A stretch of 64,000 bases of DNA, from contig NZ_BAAACW010000017.1 in the NCBI RefSeq assembly GCF_039521845.1, positions 12,111 to 76,110 on the forward strand. The letters are read 5' to 3'. This DNA is from Alkalibacterium iburiense. GTDB lineage: Bacteria; Bacillota; Bacilli; Lactobacillales; Carnobacteriaceae_A. Position numbers and translations under genes: made by a program. Every line of letters starts with the position of its first letter. Position 1 is the first letter of the stretch. This document shows positions 44,627-53,649 of this stretch, in pieces. Under the pieces are notes generated by a model that saw only the letters and a list, made by a program, of their open reading frames with translations, had not been told where the DNA came from and searched no databases.

Positions 44627-47044
44627 TTATCTAATTTCTGCCTGGAAGGCCTCTATCAGTGCATTCTTCACCGCTTCAAAGTCTCTAGTGACTTCTTCTT
44701 CTTTCAGTGTCGCCTGCGGGTTCAAGTAAGCTAAGCTATACGCCATGGACTTTTTACCCTCTTGGATATTCTCTCCCTGGTATAAGTCAAACAAGCGAAT
44801 AGACTGGAGCCACTTTCCTCCGTGCTCTTTCATCACAGATACAATCTCTTCATGCAAGACGCTTTCCTCTACCACTAGAGCAACATCTCGTGATGTACCC
44901 GGGTATTTCGGCACACTTTCGTATTTAACGTCTCCTTTATCAATAGCAAACAATTTCTCCATATTGATTTCAAATAAGACGGTGTCTTGCAAATCACGCT
45001 CAGCGGCTTCAACGGGATGAAGCTGTCCAATGAGTCCCACCACTTGATCTTTCCATTTGATCTCAGCTGTTCGTCCTGGGTGCATTTTCTCATAAGATTT
45101 CGTTGGAACATAGTGTATATCTTCCGTTAATCCGAGATGATCCAGCCATTCATCTACAATGCCTTTCATAGCAAAGTAGTCAACCGGCTGTTCAGTCTCT
45201 TGCCACGTATTGTCTACTACATTTCCGGTCATCATGCCCGCGACATGATTGATTTCGTCCGGCAGAGTGCTGTTTGGATTGTGATGGAACACATGTCCGA
45301 TTTCGTATAAAGCAACATTTTTAATCTGACGCGCCACGTTATACTGCACGTTATCCAACAGACCGCTTAGCAAACTCTTACGCAAGGCGCGATGTTCTTC
45401 ACTCATCGGCCAGTCCAACTCAATCGGATCACCTGGTTCCATCGAAAAGTCCTTTGCTTCTGCTGATGTCGTAAGAGCGTAACTGATGGCTTGCGTTAAG
45501 CCGGCTCCTTCCATGTAATGGCGGGTCAAGCGCTCAAATTTCTGTTCTCTTGTTAATTCTCCCGGAACCGATTCGTTAGTCGGAAGAGTTGAAGGAATGT
45601 TGTTGTAGCCGTAAATTCGGGCTACTTCTTCCACAATGTCTGCTTGAATGGCGATGTCCCAGCGTCTAGGCGGTACCGTGACCGTAATCGTCTCTTCCGT
45701 CACGTCTGCTTCAAAATCTAATCGTTCAAAAACAGTTCGGACGTCAGCGACAGTGAGAGCTGTTCCTAGTGTGCGATTGATATAAGCAAGTGTTGTTGTG
45801 ACTGTTTGGCTTTCAGGTTTCTGCGCTTCCACATGAGCGATTCCGGATACAACCGTTCCGTTACCAAGAGAAGCCATAAGGGCTGCGGCGTGATTCAGTG
45901 CCTGTTCGACAGTTGCTCTGTTTAGGCCTTTCTCAAAACGTGAACTGGATTCGCTTCTCAAATTCAGACTTTGAGCCGTCTTTCTAATCAATACAGATTC
46001 AAATACAGCGGATTCCAAAGCGACCGTACGGGTTTCTTTTGTGACATGCGTATTTTCTCCACCCATGACTCCGGCAAGTCCCACAGGCTTCTGTCCATTT
46101 GTGATAACCAGATGGTCAGGTGAAAGTTGGCGCTCTTGTCCATCCAAAGTGATGAGCGTTTCCCCTTCTTTCGCTCGTCTGACTAGAATCTCTCTAGAGT
46201 CCAGCGCATCATAATCGAACGCATGAAGAGGTTGTCCGTATTCCAGCATAATATAGTTCGTTACATCGACAATCGCGTCAATGGGTCTGATACCTGCATG
46301 CATTAATTTTCTCTGAAGCCAGAGTGGACTTTCTGTTACCTCTACATCTTTAATCACTCGCATCTGGTAGACAGGGGCATCTTTTTCGTCTTCGACTTGA
46401 ACGTTTACCCAGTCTGAAATATTTTCTGATTGTTCTTCTTCTACCGTGACTTCTTCAAAGGCAGGTTTTTGAGATAATATAGCCCCAACTTCATATCCTA
46501 CCCCACGCATGCTGAGAGCATCTGCACGATTAGGCGTGATGTCTAACTCAATAATAGCGTCATCTAAGCCTAAGTATGGTAACGCGCTGCTCCCTACTTC
46601 CGCATCGTCCGGCAAGACATAAATACCGTCCTCTGCTTTTTTAGGAATAACAGAATCAGAAAAGCCCAGTTCATCCAAAGAACAGATCATGCCATTGGAA
46701 ACAACCCCACGTAATTTGCTTTTTTTGATTTTTAAACCGTTTGTTAAACGAGCACCCGGCAAGGCTACAATGACTTTTTGACCGGCTTTAACGTTTGGGG
46801 CGCCGCAAACGATTTGAACAGGCTCATCTTCTCCCACGTTGACAGTAGTCACATTTAAATGGTCAGAATCTTTCATTCTTTCAGCTGTCTCTACTTCTCC
46901 TACAACTAAATGAGTCAGTGTTTCATATGGCATACTCACTTCTTCTACTTCTATTCCTGTTAAGGTGATACGTTCTGCCAATTCAGTCGGTGAAACGGCA
47001 GATAAATCTAAATACTCACTTAACCATTTGACTGATACTTTCAT
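44627..47044 (-). CDS. pheT: phenylalanyl-tRNA synthetase beta subunit
   Basis: Large subunit of the alpha2-beta2 synthetase charging tRNA-Phe. The 805 residues show the N-terminal tRNA-binding OB domain (HLVVGEVETAERMKDSDHLNVTTVNVG), B3/B4 editing domain (PVYQMRVIKDV..HAGIRPIDAIVDVTNYIMLEYGQPLHAFD), B5, the catalytic-like core, and the C-terminal anticodon domain (SVPKYPGTSRDVALVV). The gene ends just before its terminator and follows pheS by 6 bases. Confidence 0.97.
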   Translation of the reverse strand: MKVSVKWLSEYLDLSAVSPTELAERITLTGIEVEEVSMPYETLTHLVVGEVETAERMKDSDHLNVTTVNVGEDEPVQIVCGAPNVKAGQKVIVALPGARLTNGLKIKKSKLRGVVSNGMICSLDELGFSDSVIPKKAEDGIYVLPDDAEVGSSALPYLGLDDAIIELDITPNRADALSMRGVGYEVGAILSQKPAFEEVTVEEEQSENISDWVNVQVEDEKDAPVYQMRVIKDVEVTESPLWLQRKLMHAGIRPIDAIVDVTNYIMLEYGQPLHAFDYDALDSREILVRRAKEGETLITLDGQERQLSPDHLVITNGQKPVGLAGVMGGENTHVTKETRTVALESAVFESVLIRKTAQSLNLRSESSSRFEKGLNRATVEQALNHAAALMASLGNGTVVSGIAHVEAQKPESQTVTTTLAYINRTLGTALTVADVRTVFERLDFEADVTEETITVTVPPRRWDIAIQADIVEEVARIYGYNNIPSTLPTNESVPGELTREQKFERLTRHYMEGAGLTQAISYALTTSAEAKDFSMEPGDPIELDWPMSEEHRALRKSLLSGLLDNVQYNVARQIKNVALYEIGHVFHHNPNSTLPDEINHVAGMMTGNVVDNTWQETEQPVDYFAMKGIVDEWLDHLGLTEDIHYVPTKSYEKMHPGRTAEIKWKDQVVGLIGQLHPVEAAERDLQDTVLFEINMEKLFAIDKGDVKYESVPKYPGTSRDVALVVEESVLHEEIVSVMKEHGGKWLQSIRLFDLYQGENIQEGKKSMAYSLAYLNPQATLKEEEVTRDFEAVKNALIEAFQAEIR

Positions 47045-47050
47045 CTTTTT

Positions 47051-48097
47051 CTACCCTTTCCTTTTGAACTGACCTAAGAAGCGCTGGTCGTTTAAATAAA
47101 ATTGACGAATGTCTTCTACTCCATACTTCAGCATGGCCATTCGGTCTGGTCCTAAACCAAAGGCGAAGCCTCCGTAGACAGTAGAGTCCACTCCTGACAT
47201 TTCCAACACTTCTGGATGGGTCATTCCCGCTCCGAGTATTTCAATCCATCCGGTTTGTTTACACACGCTGCACCCTTTGCCGTCGCATTTGAAACATCTG
47301 ACATCCACCTCTACAGAAGGTTCTGTAAAGGGGAAGTAACTGGGACGCAGGCGGATGTCTCTTTCTTCTCCAAACATTTTCTTAGCTAATAACTCTAATG
47401 TGCCTTTTAAATCAGCCATTGTGACATGTTTATCGATAACGAGTCCTTCTATCTGATGGAACTGATGAGAGTGGGTCGCATCATCAGTATCTCGACGGTA
47501 CACTTTACCTGGACTAATCATTTTTAAAGGCCCTTTTGAAAAATCATGTTTTTCAAGAGCTCTAGCTTGAACCGGAGAAGTATGTGTACGTAACAATAAT
47601 TCAGGTGTGATGTAAAAGGTATCCTGCATATCTCTCGCTGGATGATCTTGAGGAAGATTCACCCGTTCAAAGTTGTAGTAATCCGTTTCAACTTCCGTTC
47701 CTTCCACAATCTCATAACCCATTCCTAGAAACATATCTTCCATTTTTTCCATGATTTGCGTCAGTATATGGGTCTGACCTTTCTTCACTTGTCTTCCAGG
47801 GAGAGTAACATCAATGGTCTCAGACTCTAACTGTTTTTCTAGCGCTTCTTTTTCAAGAGCCTCTTTTTTATCAGTTAACGTCTGGGTAACCTGATCCCTA
47901 ACCTCATTGGCTTTCTTTCCAATAATCGGTCTGTCTTGAGGAGACACATCTTTCATTCCTTTTAGGACGCTTGTAAGTTGTCCTTTCTTCCCTAAATAAC
48001 CGATTCGAATCGCTTCTATTTCCTTCACACTAGCTGCCTGATCAATGTCTTTGACTGCTTCAGCCAGCAATTGAGCTAATTTCTCTTCCATTTCCAT
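47051..48097 (-). CDS. pheS: phenylalanyl-tRNA synthetase alpha subunit
   Basis: Catalytic subunit. The 348 residues have an N-terminal coiled coil and class II motifs: HPARDMQDTFYI, RTHTSPVQAR, motif 2 GKVYRRDTDDATHSHQFHQIEGL, motif 3 GFAFGLGPDRMAMLKYG. A longer open frame reaches 48187 inside the T-box terminator; the ATG at 48097 follows AAGGAG at about 8 bases and is the start. Controlled by the upstream T-box leader. Confidence 0.97.
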   Translation of the reverse strand: MEMEEKLAQLLAEAVKDIDQAASVKEIEAIRIGYLGKKGQLTSVLKGMKDVSPQDRPIIGKKANEVRDQVTQTLTDKKEALEKEALEKQLESETIDVTLPGRQVKKGQTHILTQIMEKMEDMFLGMGYEIVEGTEVETDYYNFERVNLPQDHPARDMQDTFYITPELLLRTHTSPVQARALEKHDFSKGPLKMISPGKVYRRDTDDATHSHQFHQIEGLVIDKHVTMADLKGTLELLAKKMFGEERDIRLRPSYFPFTEPSVEVDVRCFKCDGKGCSVCKQTGWIEILGAGMTHPEVLEMSGVDSTVYGGFAFGLGPDRMAMLKYGVEDIRQFYLNDQRFLGQFKRKG

Positions 48098-48140
48098 CGT
48101 TCTTCTCCTTCTTTCTACTGATACATGATTGAGAGCATAC

Positions 48141-48390
48141 AAAAAACCCCATCCCAATAGAGGGACGAGGTTAACACGCGGTACCACCCTTGTTCAAAAG
48201 ACTCATCTTTTGCACTTATGCATAACGGTGCATACCGAGATTTTCATCTACGTTAGTCTTTATCCGAAAAGAATAAAGAAAGCGATGAAAGTGAACTTCT
48301 GCTTGACTCCCAATCGGTGCTTCCAGCCTAGACACCGTTCTCTAGTATTGTTCATTCAAGCCTACTCTTTTTCATCTATCGTTTTAATTT
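48141..48390 (-). promoter_or_regulatory. T-box leader of pheST (tRNA-Phe sensing)
   Basis: On the minus strand the conserved T-box AGGGTGGTACCGCG sits at 48190-48177, followed by the terminator AACCTCGTCCC/GGGATGGGGTT with T6 at 48171-48141. Upstream, a Stem I can form from GATGAAA (about 48376-48370) with TTTCATC (about 48289-48283). A TTC triplet at 48295-48293 near its 3' side is the likely Phe specifier. Uncharged tRNA-Phe would stabilise the antiterminator. Strong family match; the specifier is inferred. Confidence 0.93.
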
Positions 48391-48408
48391 CTTATTTATA
48401 TCCATTAT

Positions 48409-48754
48409 TTAATCGCAGACCCATTCATCTGCCCAATTTTGCACTTCATTCATAACAGCTTTAAGTGCTCTGCCTTTCTCAGTTAAACGATACCCTGAAC
48501 GGATATCACAAGTATCATCCAAGTCTTTCGTTACAATCTCTTCATATTCGAGTTCTTTCAAACGTTCAACTAATACACGATCACTTACACCGGATATGGC
48601 TTGTGACAAATCTTTGAATCGACGAGGGCCATCCAGCAATACATCAATAATCAAGCCCGTCCATTTTTTTTCCGAGAATCGAAAATGTTTGTTCGAACTT
48701 TGGACAGATCACTTTTTCCTGAACTGCTTCTTTTGTTTTTGCCATTTCTATCAT
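48409..48754 (-). pseudogene. HxlR-type transcription regulator, frameshifted
   Basis: Winged-helix regulator, split by one extra A in a run of eight (48671-48664 on the minus strand). The first frame (ATG 48754, AGAGGTG upstream) reads MIEMAKTKEAVQEKVICPKFEQTFSILGKK-type text up to the run. With seven A it would continue WTGLIIDVLLDGPRRFKDL, the HxlR core, into the second frame, which ends at 48409. With eight it stops five codons later. The Cys in ICPKFE recalls redox sensors such as YodB. It could be a true pseudogene, a sequencing error or slippage. Confidence 0.85.
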
Positions 48755-48870
48755 AATGGTGTCACCTCTACTTTCACACCATCAGTATATCACTCTTTTT
48801 CAAGAAATGGTATATGACTTCTGGCTTTTTTCACGTTCTTTTGCATTTTGTTCACATTTCATGCGCGTTA

Positions 48871-50238
48871 TCACAGCTGTTCAATCAGCATGGTTGCAAT
48901 AGTAAAGTAGATAACTAAACTGATGGAGTCATTAATTGTGGTAATGAATGGACCTGACGCTACCGCTGGATCTATCTTAAATTTAGTGATAATAGCCGGT
49001 ATCGTTGTTCCAATAACGGTGGAAATAGCCACCGTTATAAACATGGACACCGCTATAATGAACGCCAATACAGGGGTTCTATACAAAACTAAGACGACAA
49101 CAACCATTACAATAGCTGCCACGGTTCCCATAATCATTCCAGCTCCCAGTTCATTTTTTACAGTCTGGAAAAAAGTTGGGGATTCATTTTCATCTTCTAA
49201 GGTCAAATTACGCACAGCTACAGCCAGAGACTGGGTTCCTACATTACCGGCCGTCGCCATCATAATGGGAATAAATGTGGCCAGCATGACCACTTGATTT
49301 AATGTTTCTTCGAAAATACCAATTAACCCACCCGTCAACATGCCTAAAAAGAGCAAAACGACAATCCAAGGAATACGTGACTTGGCCGCTGATAGAGCCG
49401 TTGCCACTTTACGGTCATCTTCCGTTTTAGAAATAGCCGCGAACTCATTAAAGTCTTCTGTTGTTTCTTCTTCCAAGACGTCTAAAATATCATCGACTGT
49501 GACAATCCCAAGCATCACACCACTGTAATCCGTCACAGGTACAGCCAGTAAATCGTAATCTTGAGCTAAGCGGGCCACGACTTCCTGGTCTTCATCCACA
49601 CGTACCGCGACGACCTGACTAAACATAATGTTCTCGACCACTTCATTTTTAGGAGATAATAATAAATCTCTCAATGACAGAACGCCGACGAGTTTACCCA
49701 TTTCATCTAACACATATAAATAATAAATCGTTTCAGCTTCATGTCCTATTTTACGGAGCATCTGGATGACTTCATCAGTCGTCTGTTTGTTATTAATCGC
49801 GATATATTCCTTTGTCATTATGGACCCAGCCGTTTTTGGCGCATAAGAGAGAATTTCTTGGACATGTTTGCTTTCTTCCTCATCCATCATGTTCAAGAGG
49901 GCTTTTTTATCTGTTTCTTCACTGTCTAATAAAAATTGAGCCACTTCATCTGCCGGGAGGTAATTGAAGACATCTGCCATGAACTGATCCGGCAGATACC
50001 GTACGGCGGCTTCTTGATCTTCAATTTCCATGTACTCAAATATTTCTGCAAATTCTTCAGCTGATAAAAAATCAGATATTTTTCTTTTTTTATCCGGATA
50101 AAGTAAACGAAAGACTTCTTGCTGATCTCGGTCATGAAGCTGTAGAAATAATTCACGGAAAGTTTCCCGATTATTCGTTTTTGCTGCATGATAAATCTGA
50201 TCATAATACTTCTCTTTTTCCATGTTTATATTTTCCAT
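48871..50238 (-). CDS. mgtE: magnesium transporter MgtE (second copy in operon)
   Basis: Mg2+-gated Mg2+ channel. About 455 residues: N-terminal helical MgtE_N domain (FREL FLQLHDRDQQEVFRLL), two CBS domains (TAGSIMTKEYIAI; AVPVTDYSGVMLGIVTVDDILDVL), then five membrane segments with the pore sequence AVRNLTLEDENESP and PIMMATAGNVGTQSLAV. Start ATG at 50238 (a GTG just before it is also possible); the ribosome site AGGTGG is modest. It is 80 bases downstream of the paralogue and probably in the same transcript. Confidence 0.94.
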   Translation of the reverse strand: MENINMEKEKYYDQIYHAAKTNNRETFRELFLQLHDRDQQEVFRLLYPDKKRKISDFLSAEEFAEIFEYMEIEDQEAAVRYLPDQFMADVFNYLPADEVAQFLLDSEETDKKALLNMMDEEESKHVQEILSYAPKTAGSIMTKEYIAINNKQTTDEVIQMLRKIGHEAETIYYLYVLDEMGKLVGVLSLRDLLLSPKNEVVENIMFSQVVAVRVDEDQEVVARLAQDYDLLAVPVTDYSGVMLGIVTVDDILDVLEEETTEDFNEFAAISKTEDDRKVATALSAAKSRIPWIVVLLFLGMLTGGLIGIFEETLNQVVMLATFIPIMMATAGNVGTQSLAVAVRNLTLEDENESPTFFQTVKNELGAGMIMGTVAAIVMVVVVLVLYRTPVLAFIIAVSMFITVAISTVIGTTIPAIITKFKIDPAVASGPFITTINDSISLVIYFTIATMLIEQL

Positions 50239-50318
50239 CACGTCCAGCCACCTATTTTCATTTTATAAATCATTAGTCATCTTTGAATCATTCTAAAGCT
50301 CACCCGGCTTTTTTTCAA

Positions 50319-51680
50319 TTATAAGTAATTCAGTAGCGCTGTAGCAATTGAGAAATAGATAAGTAAACCGAATGCATCATTGATTGTGGTAATAAAGGGA
50401 CCACTCGCTATGGCAGGATCCACATTCAACTGGTTGGCAATCGCCGGTATAACGGCTCCCACGACTGTAGAAATCGAAATAGTCAGTAAGAGTGAAACCG
50501 ATATGATGAGTGCCAGAACCAGATTCTGATACAAAACTATAACGACCAAAAACATTACAACAGCTGAAGCTAATCCCATCAGCAGGCCTGCTCCGAATTC
50601 ATTTTTTATCGTTTGAGCTATTCCTGTTCTTTTGCCACTGTCTGTGTTGATGTTGCGGACAGCAACAGCTAGGGACTGAGTACCCACATTCCCAGCGGTA
50701 TCCATAATCATGGGGATAAAGGCAGCTAGTAAGACGACAGATTCTAATGTCTCTTCAAAAAAACTGATTAAGCCACCCACTAATATACTTAAAAATATGA
50801 GTATAATAATCCAAGGAATACGCTGACGGGCCGTATGCAGAATGCCTTGCTCCTTGTCGTCACCTTTACTGTTAATGGCCGCAAACTCTTGGAAGTCTTC
50901 TGTTGCTTCTGCCTCCAAAACGTCCATAACATCATCAAACGTGACAATTCCCTGCATCTTCCCGTCCAATCCTATGATAGGGAGGGCGAGCAAATCATAA
51001 TCCTGTATGAGTCTGGCCACTTCTTCCTGGTCCATATCTATCGGTGCTGATATGACTTGATTAGACATAATGGACTCGACAGGAACCTCTTCTGCTGATA
51101 ACAACAAGTCTCTCAGGGACAAGACCCCGACGAGTTCTGTTTTATCATTCAATACATAAATATAGTAGATAGTTTCAGCATTCTTCCCGATGCTGCGAAT
51201 AAGATCAATCACAGCGCCTGCAGTCTGTTTATAATGGACAGAAATAAACTCTTTCGTCATAATCGCTCCAGCTGTTTCTGATGCGTATGACAGCAGCTCT
51301 TTCACTCGCTCAGCCTGGTCTTCATCCATTAACTGCAATAAAGAGCGTGCATTTGTTCCGTCACTATCTGATAAAAATTTCGCTACATCATCCGCAGGCA
51401 TATGTGTAAAGACCTCTCCAATGTATTCATTGGGTAAGTATTCTACGGCATCCTGCTGATCTTTTAAGTCCATCCATTCAAAGAGTTCCGCAAACTCCTC
51501 CGAAGTTAAGAAATAAGAGATTTTTCTTTTTATATCCGGAGAGAGCAAATGAAAGACTTCATGTTGGTCTCTGTCATGTAATTTCAAAAATAATTCTCGA
51601 AATCGCTCACGGTTATCGTTTTTGGCTGCTTCATATATCTCTTCATATAATTTTTGTTTCGGTGACTTTATTAAATTCAT
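50319..51680 (-). CDS. mgtE: magnesium transporter MgtE (first copy in operon)
   Basis: 453 residues, highly similar in layout to the next gene: MgtE_N domain (FRELFLKLHDRDQHEVFHLL), CBS pair (TAGAIMTKEFISV; IIGLDGKMQGIVTFDDVMDVL), membrane domain with AAFIPMIMDTAGNVGTQSLAVAVRN and a C-terminal Asp-containing pore helix (FITTINDAFGLLIYFSIATALL). The leader upstream is an M-box magnesium riboswitch, so expression should rise when Mg2+ is low. ATG preceded by AGGAG. Confidence 0.95.
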   Translation of the reverse strand: MNLIKSPKQKLYEEIYEAAKNDNRERFRELFLKLHDRDQHEVFHLLSPDIKRKISYFLTSEEFAELFEWMDLKDQQDAVEYLPNEYIGEVFTHMPADDVAKFLSDSDGTNARSLLQLMDEDQAERVKELLSYASETAGAIMTKEFISVHYKQTAGAVIDLIRSIGKNAETIYYIYVLNDKTELVGVLSLRDLLLSAEEVPVESIMSNQVISAPIDMDQEEVARLIQDYDLLALPIIGLDGKMQGIVTFDDVMDVLEAEATEDFQEFAAINSKGDDKEQGILHTARQRIPWIIILIFLSILVGGLISFFEETLESVVLLAAFIPMIMDTAGNVGTQSLAVAVRNINTDSGKRTGIAQTIKNEFGAGLLMGLASAVVMFLVVIVLYQNLVLALIISVSLLLTISISTVVGAVIPAIANQLNVDPAIASGPFITTINDAFGLLIYFSIATALLNYL

Positions 51681-51822
51681 CTTTACACACTCCTATACTC
51701 TCTTGACTGTTCTTGCTGTCAGACAACTTTTTATATTTTACGCTATTTCTTATGGGACCAGTATCCAAGTTGCCTCACCTCCACGTAATATGTGAAACGA
51801 TAGCGTGCTTTAAAATAAAAAA

Positions 51823-51843
51823 ACACGCTAAACATGAGCGTGT
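51823..51843 (-). terminator. terminator stem of the M-box riboswitch
   Basis: On the minus strand ACACGCT pairs with AGCGTGT (7 bp, 7-base loop), followed by T7. It lies between the aptamer and the mgtE start and should form when Mg2+ is bound. Confidence 0.82.
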
Positions 51844-51869
51844 AAAGAACATGAATCTATCAATCATCT

Positions 51870-52033
51870 TCTAACACCTCTGTCGTTGAGCTTCAGCTTC
51901 CTATGGCATAGAGTATTCTCAGCTACATTAAAAACCCCCTTCATCCGAGGATTTCTGTTGACCCATTGGCGTCTTTGGACGTTTCTGGGTAGTAGCGTTT
52001 CTCCATAAGTTAGCCTCACCTAACAAGGTTATT
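51870..52033 (-). ncRNA. M-box (ykoK) magnesium riboswitch
   Basis: The minus strand carries almost the full conserved M-box aptamer: GTTAGGTGAGGCT, then ACGCTACTACCCAGAAA, GTCCAAAGACGCCAATGGGT, CAACAGAAATC, and the 3' part TTTTAATGTAGCTGAG..CTATGCCATAGG...GCTCAACGA. These segments match the Mg2+-sensing ykoK leader of Bacillus in order and spacing. Downstream is a terminator and then two mgtE genes. Mg2+ binding is expected to favour termination. Confidence 0.96.
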
Positions 52034-52046
52034 CATTTCCTTCTTC

Positions 52047-52075
52047 ATCATAGCGAAACTTCTGCTTGACTTCAA
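52047..52075 (-). promoter_or_regulatory. promoter of the M-box-mgtE operon
   Basis: On the minus strand TTGAAG (52075-52070) and TATGAT (52052-52047) with a 17-base spacer, a few bases before the aptamer 5' end. Confidence 0.75.
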
Positions 52076-52130
52076 GTATTTGAATGAGAAAGTGGTATTC
52101 TCTTAGGTGTTTGAAAGAGAATCATATTTT

Positions 52131-52159
52131 TTGTAGTCCATTCAATCATTCATTATACT
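52131..52159 (+). promoter_or_regulatory. promoter of the acidic lipoprotein gene
   Basis: TTGTAG (52131-52136) and TATACT (52154-52159), 17-base spacer, 43 bases before the ATG. Confidence 0.65.
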
Positions 52160-52201
52160 CAACTTACTACCTTAAGATAACCAACACATGGAGGAGATTA
52201 A

Positions 52202-52645
52202 ATGAAGTTAAAATTACCTTTAGCTATTGCGCTCGCTTCGTTGACTTTGGCAGCTTGCGGGACAGATACGGCTGAAGAAGACATTCCAACTGATCCTACC
52301 GACCAAGAAACAGCCATTGATACATTAGAAGAACAAGCAGCCGACGATGACGACCCCGCTGATGCAGTGGTCACAGACGAACAGCTGGCTCCTGTGAGTG
52401 AAGATGAATTAGAAGGAGCAGAAAGTATTGATGATGTAGATACCTATGAAGAATTTGCCGAGCAAGACTCCTTTGATCCTGAAGGGTTAGACGCTCATCT
52501 TGTGTCGGATGATGCATCCGAACGAGTTATTGTGTTTACAGAAAACGATGAGCAAGTTTTCAAAAGTATTTTTATGAAAGAAGAAAATCGACTGCTAATC
52601 AATAATTTAATAGACCAAGAAGTTTTACAAAACAGTCCTATTTAA
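52202..52645 (+). CDS. small acidic lipoprotein, unknown
   Basis: 147 residues: signal peptide with lipobox LAAC (Cys 19), then a mature part exceptionally rich in Asp and Glu (ADDDDPADAV and so on), ending in a more ordered stretch (ERVIVFTENDEQVFKSIFMKEENRLLINNLID). No domain recognised. ATG with GGAGGAG upstream. Followed 27 bases later by the broken dehydrogenase gene, possibly one transcript. Likely surface-exposed; function unknown. Confidence 0.75.
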   Translation: MKLKLPLAIALASLTLAACGTDTAEEDIPTDPTDQETAIDTLEEQAADDDDPADAVVTDEQLAPVSEDELEGAESIDDVDTYEEFAEQDSFDPEGLDAHLVSDDASERVIVFTENDEQVFKSIFMKEENRLLINNLIDQEVLQNSPI

Positions 52646-52672
52646 AAAATCTAGATGAAAGAGGAGACGTGT

Positions 52673-53539
52673 ATGAGTAACGAAGATAAAATCAAAACAC
52701 AAGAACCGAAGAAAGATTATTTGATGCCGGATGACCGAGATAAAATGGATGATATCCCACAAGTCGAAAGCGATACGTATAAAGCTGCTGGGAAAATGAA
52801 GGGCATGAATACGGTTATAACAGGTGCCGATAGCGGGATAGGAAGAGCTGCAGCTATAGCCTAAGCAAAAGAAGGCGCCAATGTAGCCATTATTGATTTA
52901 GAAGAGAAAAAAGATACGGATACTATTATGGAAAGACTCAATGAGTTAGGTGTGAAGCCTCTTCTCTTTACGGGAGACGTTGGAGATGAATCTTTTGTTA
53001 AAAAGACCGTTCAAAGTATTGTCGATGAATGGGGAGAGATTCATGTCCTTGTTAATAATGCATCTGAACAGCATCCACAGGAAAGTATTTTAAATATTGA
53101 CGCTGCCCAGCTCGATCGCACTTTCCGCACGAATATTTTTGGGATGATTTATTTTGCAAGAGAAGTGTTCCCTCATATGGCTGAAAATGGATCCATTATT
53201 AATACCACTTCTGTTACCGCCTATAAAGGGTCTCCTGGATTAATGGATTATGCGTCAACTAAAGGAGCGATTGTTCCCTTTACACGTTCTTTATCTCAGA
53301 ATAAAGAAATACTAGAGAAGAAAATTCGTGTCAATACAGTCGCGCCCGGTCCGATTTGGGCTCCATTAATTCCGGCCACTATAGGTTCTTCACTGGAAGA
53401 ACACGGTGGTGTGCCACTTGGTCGCGCAGGCCAGCCCTATGAATTGGCTCCTGCCTATGTCTACCTTGCTACAAGTGACACCAGCTATGTGACTGGACAA
53501 ACAATTCATATTAACGGTGGGACTATAGTAAATGGATAG
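52673..53539 (+). pseudogene. short-chain dehydrogenase with in-frame stop
   Basis: A 289-codon frame interrupted by TAA at 52862-52864 (codon 64). Around it the frame is intact: NTVITGADSGIGRAAAIA, stop, AKEGANVAIIDLEE, where relatives have Tyr (TAT/TAC). The rest holds NNASEQHPQ, catalytic YASTKGAI and a typical C-terminus (VTGQTIHINGGTIVNG), like the YdaD/GSP39 family of NAD(P)-dependent oxidoreductases. ATG at 52673 follows GAGGAG. Either a recent nonsense mutation, a sequence error or suppressed stop. Confidence 0.88.
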
Positions 53540-53590
53540 ATGCGTGTGCGATGGATAAATGAATTAAGCTCTTTTCTGTCACTTATCATA

Positions 53591-53636
53591 AAAACAAAGA
53601 ATCAGGTAGGGTATTCCCTATCTGATTCTTTGTTTT
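53591..53636. terminator. bidirectional terminator between the two dehydrogenase genes
   Basis: 21-bp stem AAAACAAAGAATCAGGTAGGG against CCCTATCTGATTCTTTGTTTT with a 4-base loop and one G-T pair; T-rich arms on both strands. Confidence 0.92.
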
Positions 53637-53649
53637 ACTGTTGCAAAAT

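Noticed and set aside
48098..48187. N-terminal extension of pheS
   Set aside because: It would be translated from the T-box terminator; the ATG at 48097 has AAGGAG.
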